Positions 62,394 to 64,000 of a stretch of 64,000 bases of DNA are shown here, one piece after another. The position numbers and the translations under genes are program-made. The notes under the pieces are model-generated. The model did no database searches. It was not told the origin of the DNA and saw nothing but the letters and a program-made list of their open reading frames with translations. This DNA is from Azadirachta indica (taxonomy: Eukaryota; Streptophyta; Magnoliopsida; Sapindales; Meliaceae): contig CM040440.1 of the NCBI GenBank assembly GCA_022749755.1, forward strand, positions 17,409,269 through 17,473,268, written 5' to 3'. Within the stretch, counting starts at the first letter, position 1; every line of letters starts with the position of its first letter.

Positions 62394-62967
62394 TATATAT
62401 TCTTATATATATGATAGATGGAACTCTAATTATTGGTTGTCCAACCTACCGTCCAAGTTCATTTGGGTTTGAGTTTGCAAACCATGATAGGGAGGCTAAT
62501 TATATACTCTAATGAGTTATAAGATGTTAGAGTGATACAATTGAGTTGACATGCTCTGTGTCCCAATCATCACAGGTGCAAGAGGAGAAGGTCGAGCTGC
62601 AGGTAACTGTTTTATGAAATTCTTTTGCAATACCTCTCCATTTCACTATCTTTTTCTTCTTCTTGTAGACATAATATCCTCTCTTTTCTAGCTACAAACA
62701 TGCACGTTGTCAGATCTGGAGTACCAATGGCGAACGGTGGAAGAAGAAATCATGCTTTGATCCGGATTCCTTTCCTATTTATTATTTTGGGAACTGTTGG
62801 ACTTGGAGGATTCAATGCTGCCAGGTGATTAGCAGAAACAATCTCATATTTAGAATCATTGTGTCAGAGGGTCTAATTGGTTACCAATTGTCCTTTTATT
62901 ATTTCTTCTCAGGGCTTATAGAAAGCAAAAAGAGGCATATCCTTCGCATAATCCGTTCCTTCCTTGA
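56312..62967 (+). CDS. Small J-domain protein with C-terminal membrane segment; hosts a nested gene
   Basis: Exons 56312-56377, 56735-56827, 57112-57142, 62576-62602, 62692-62824 and 62913-62967 join in consistent phase and give 134 residues. Residues 1-63 form a compact J domain: DEARVLLGF, then AAYKRKVWESHPDLFP with the HPD tripeptide at 35-37 that stimulates Hsp70 ATPase, then FKFKLISEAYTHLLSG. A linker with VRSGVPMANGGRRN leads to a predicted membrane helix (about 94-112, ALIRIPFLFIILGTVGLGG) and a tail ending YPSHNPFLP. It is probably a membrane-anchored Hsp70 co-chaperone; the membrane is unknown. Intron 3 spans 57143-62575 and contains a complete hAT-derived gene. Exons 4-6 fit the J-domain part in phase and belong to no other frame. 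The alternative, ending in an exon at 57483-57556, would give 87 residues and no membrane segment. Confidence 0.8.
57483..57556 (+). other. Possible alternative terminal exon of the J-domain gene
   Basis: An acceptor ATTAG at 57478-57482 would join exon 3 in phase to a short exon encoding QGSIDASEEYIQGSS and eight more residues before TGA at 57554. Use of it would produce an 87-residue soluble J-domain protein. This is a weak acceptor with little pyrimidine support; it is listed because the phase fits. Confidence 0.3.
58440..61830 (+). CDS. hAT-transposase-derived protein with two BED zinc fingers, nested in a J-domain gene intron
   Basis: Exons 58440-59789, 59886-60572, 60703-60786, 60996-61071, 61193-61509 and 61639-61830, all with GT-AG sites and matching phase, encode 901 residues. 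Domains: BED finger 1 (about 9-65: C33, C36, H50, C61), BED finger 2 (about 133-190: C157, C160, H174, C185), both starting PLRS-GYVDPGWEH; an acidic stretch (DNEDEEEEQD); a DUF659-type transposase core (about 320-470, MADSWNDVQGRTLINFLVSC, then WTPCAIYCIDQMLEDI); and a C-terminal hAT dimerisation domain (WWQQHGISCLELQRIAMRIL, then EHNWSTFDQVHSRKRN). The tail is acidic. Members of this family are nuclear proteins, mostly host-retained. The frame is intact and no hAT 8-bp duplication was identified at its borders, so it looks domesticated. ATG codons at 58440 and 58452 both give a sensible start. Confidence 0.9.
60621..60654 (+). repeat. (CT)17 microsatellite
   Basis: A perfect CT run in the third intron of the hAT-derived gene, followed by an ACACACA tail. 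Likely polymorphic in length. Confidence 0.95.
62341..62412 (+). repeat. Compound (TA)n/(CA)n microsatellite
   Basis: Alternating TATATA and CACACA blocks in the J-domain gene's third intron, downstream of the hAT-derived gene. No coding meaning. Confidence 0.9.
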
Positions 62968-64000
62968 TCAGAAGGCCAGGTTAAATTAAAGCTCGATGTG
63001 ATACAAAGGAGGTTTCAGCACCAAATTGTGATTGTGATACTTTATATTTGCAGTATGACCATTGTTTGTCAAGCACCAAATTTTATTATACCTTTATATA
63101 GTTCTGAAACGCGGAAGCTTTCTGTAAATTTTATTCATTTTCTTGAGTTAATCTTGCTTGTGTTGCAAGTCAAGTTTGAGGTTAGTTGGGGCTTAAAAAT
63201 CACCCCAATCATTGTTTTTAACAGAGAGATGTGAGAAATTAGTTGTTCAATGTTTGTATAGACTCCCAATATAGCTCTCTAATGTTGTGTCCATAAATTC
63301 CATACATTCATGAACACTTTTGGGATGCAGTCTGAGATTAACCGTGCGTGATGTGGTTGACTGGTTTTGGGTGGAGTGAAGGAATGCCCTTTAGCCGTAT
63401 AAAGTGGAATCTAGCTGCGCTTGAGTCCGCCTAAAATGGGAGAAGCCATTATTTGTGAACAACACCGATTCGCCCTATCCTTTGCAAGTCCAAATGGTAG
63501 TCTCGTTATGGTCTTACGGACTGTCTTGAGATATATAATAGATAACGGTGGTTTTACACTTTATAATACTCAATCAGAGGGCGGATCATTGTGGCTTCCA
63601 TCAAGTTTTAGTTTCAGCACGGCAACATTCTCTTGTTTTCAATTTTGGTTGACTAAATACAACAAACGGCAGTAATAAGACTTTCAAACGAGGCCCGGGT
63701 ACGCAATTCTACGCACTGATTACCCAGCAGAATAACGCATCTTTTATATTATAAAAACTGTTTTAATTGTACAGATTGGACTTTGCTACAGTTCAATTGT
63801 TTATCTAGACATTCAGATGGTAGAACCCCCCTTACCAATAGAATGGCAAAGGCAGGACAAATTTTGAAAACATAAAAAATATAGTGCTTTTCCCGTGCTA
63901 ATATTTCTTTAATCCGAATAAGTAAAGCAAAACAATCGATAAGATACAATAATTTACTATAGAAAAGCGGCCATTTCACATTAATAATACAGTGCTCCAC
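62968..64000. other. 3' flank of the J-domain gene, no further gene seen
   Basis: The first few hundred bases are probably the 3' UTR. The rest has only short, low-complexity reading frames on both strands. A gene could begin beyond the window edge. Confidence 0.5.

Noticed and set aside
1..64000. tRNA, rRNA, CRISPR or bacterial-type operon features
   Set aside because: No tRNA cloverleaf signature (A and B box pair), rRNA block or spacer-repeat array was recognised by eye, and the gene structure is plant nuclear throughout.

Overview
The window reads as nuclear DNA of a flowering plant, most likely a eudicot. Its genes are split by short GT-AG introns, intergenic DNA is very AT-rich and full of (TA)n tracts, and the families present are plant ones: a BAHD acyltransferase, a tandem-pore K+ channel, a pectin methylesterase with PMEI pro-region, a RADIALIS-type SANT protein, and MUSTANG-like and hAT-like domesticated transposases. 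A woody eudicot such as Citrus would fit, but this cannot be proved from the sequence. All assignments come from reading translations, splice sites and reading-frame phase; no search was run.

Layout. 1-4.5 kb: AT-rich intergenic. 4.5-5.9 kb (-): two-exon BAHD acyltransferase. 7.2-10.3 kb: two abutting non-autonomous Mutator-type elements, with the same 10-bp target duplication three times. 10.5-12.2 kb (+): vacuolar-type TPK channel with EF hands. 16.1-19.0 kb (+): four-exon secreted protein of unknown function. 22.3-25.7 kb (+): PB1-MuDR-MULE-SWIM protein of the MUSTANG-B type. 29.8-30.1 kb (-): RADIALIS-like SANT protein, last exon unresolved. 32.3-36.6 kb (-): mitochondrial-type release factor RF1 in 11 exons, with a 1.06-kb TRIM-like LTR element in intron 6 and a Mutator-type MITE just upstream. 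38.1-39.9 kb (-): pectin methylesterase whose catalytic Asp is changed to His. 41.8-43.6 kb (-): decayed tandem PME copy. 43.6-48.3 kb (-): decayed Ty1/copia element placed just 5' of that copy. 49.1-51.4 kb: fold-back elements. 52.1-52.3 kb: two-exon GH1 beta-glucosidase remnant. 52.7-54.8 kb (+): intronless TolB/DPP6-like beta-propeller protein. 56.3-63.0 kb (+): a small membrane J-domain gene whose third intron, about 5.4 kb, holds a complete six-exon hAT-derived gene with two BED zinc fingers on the same strand.

The genes are not an operon or pathway. The two PMEs are a local duplication. Transposable elements are the main theme: two host genes derive from transposases (Mutator and hAT), the second sits inside another gene, and non-autonomous elements lie in or beside several genes. 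The most unusual observations are the nested hAT gene, the Asp-to-His change in the PME active site, and the tandem Mutator-type insertions sharing one target duplication.
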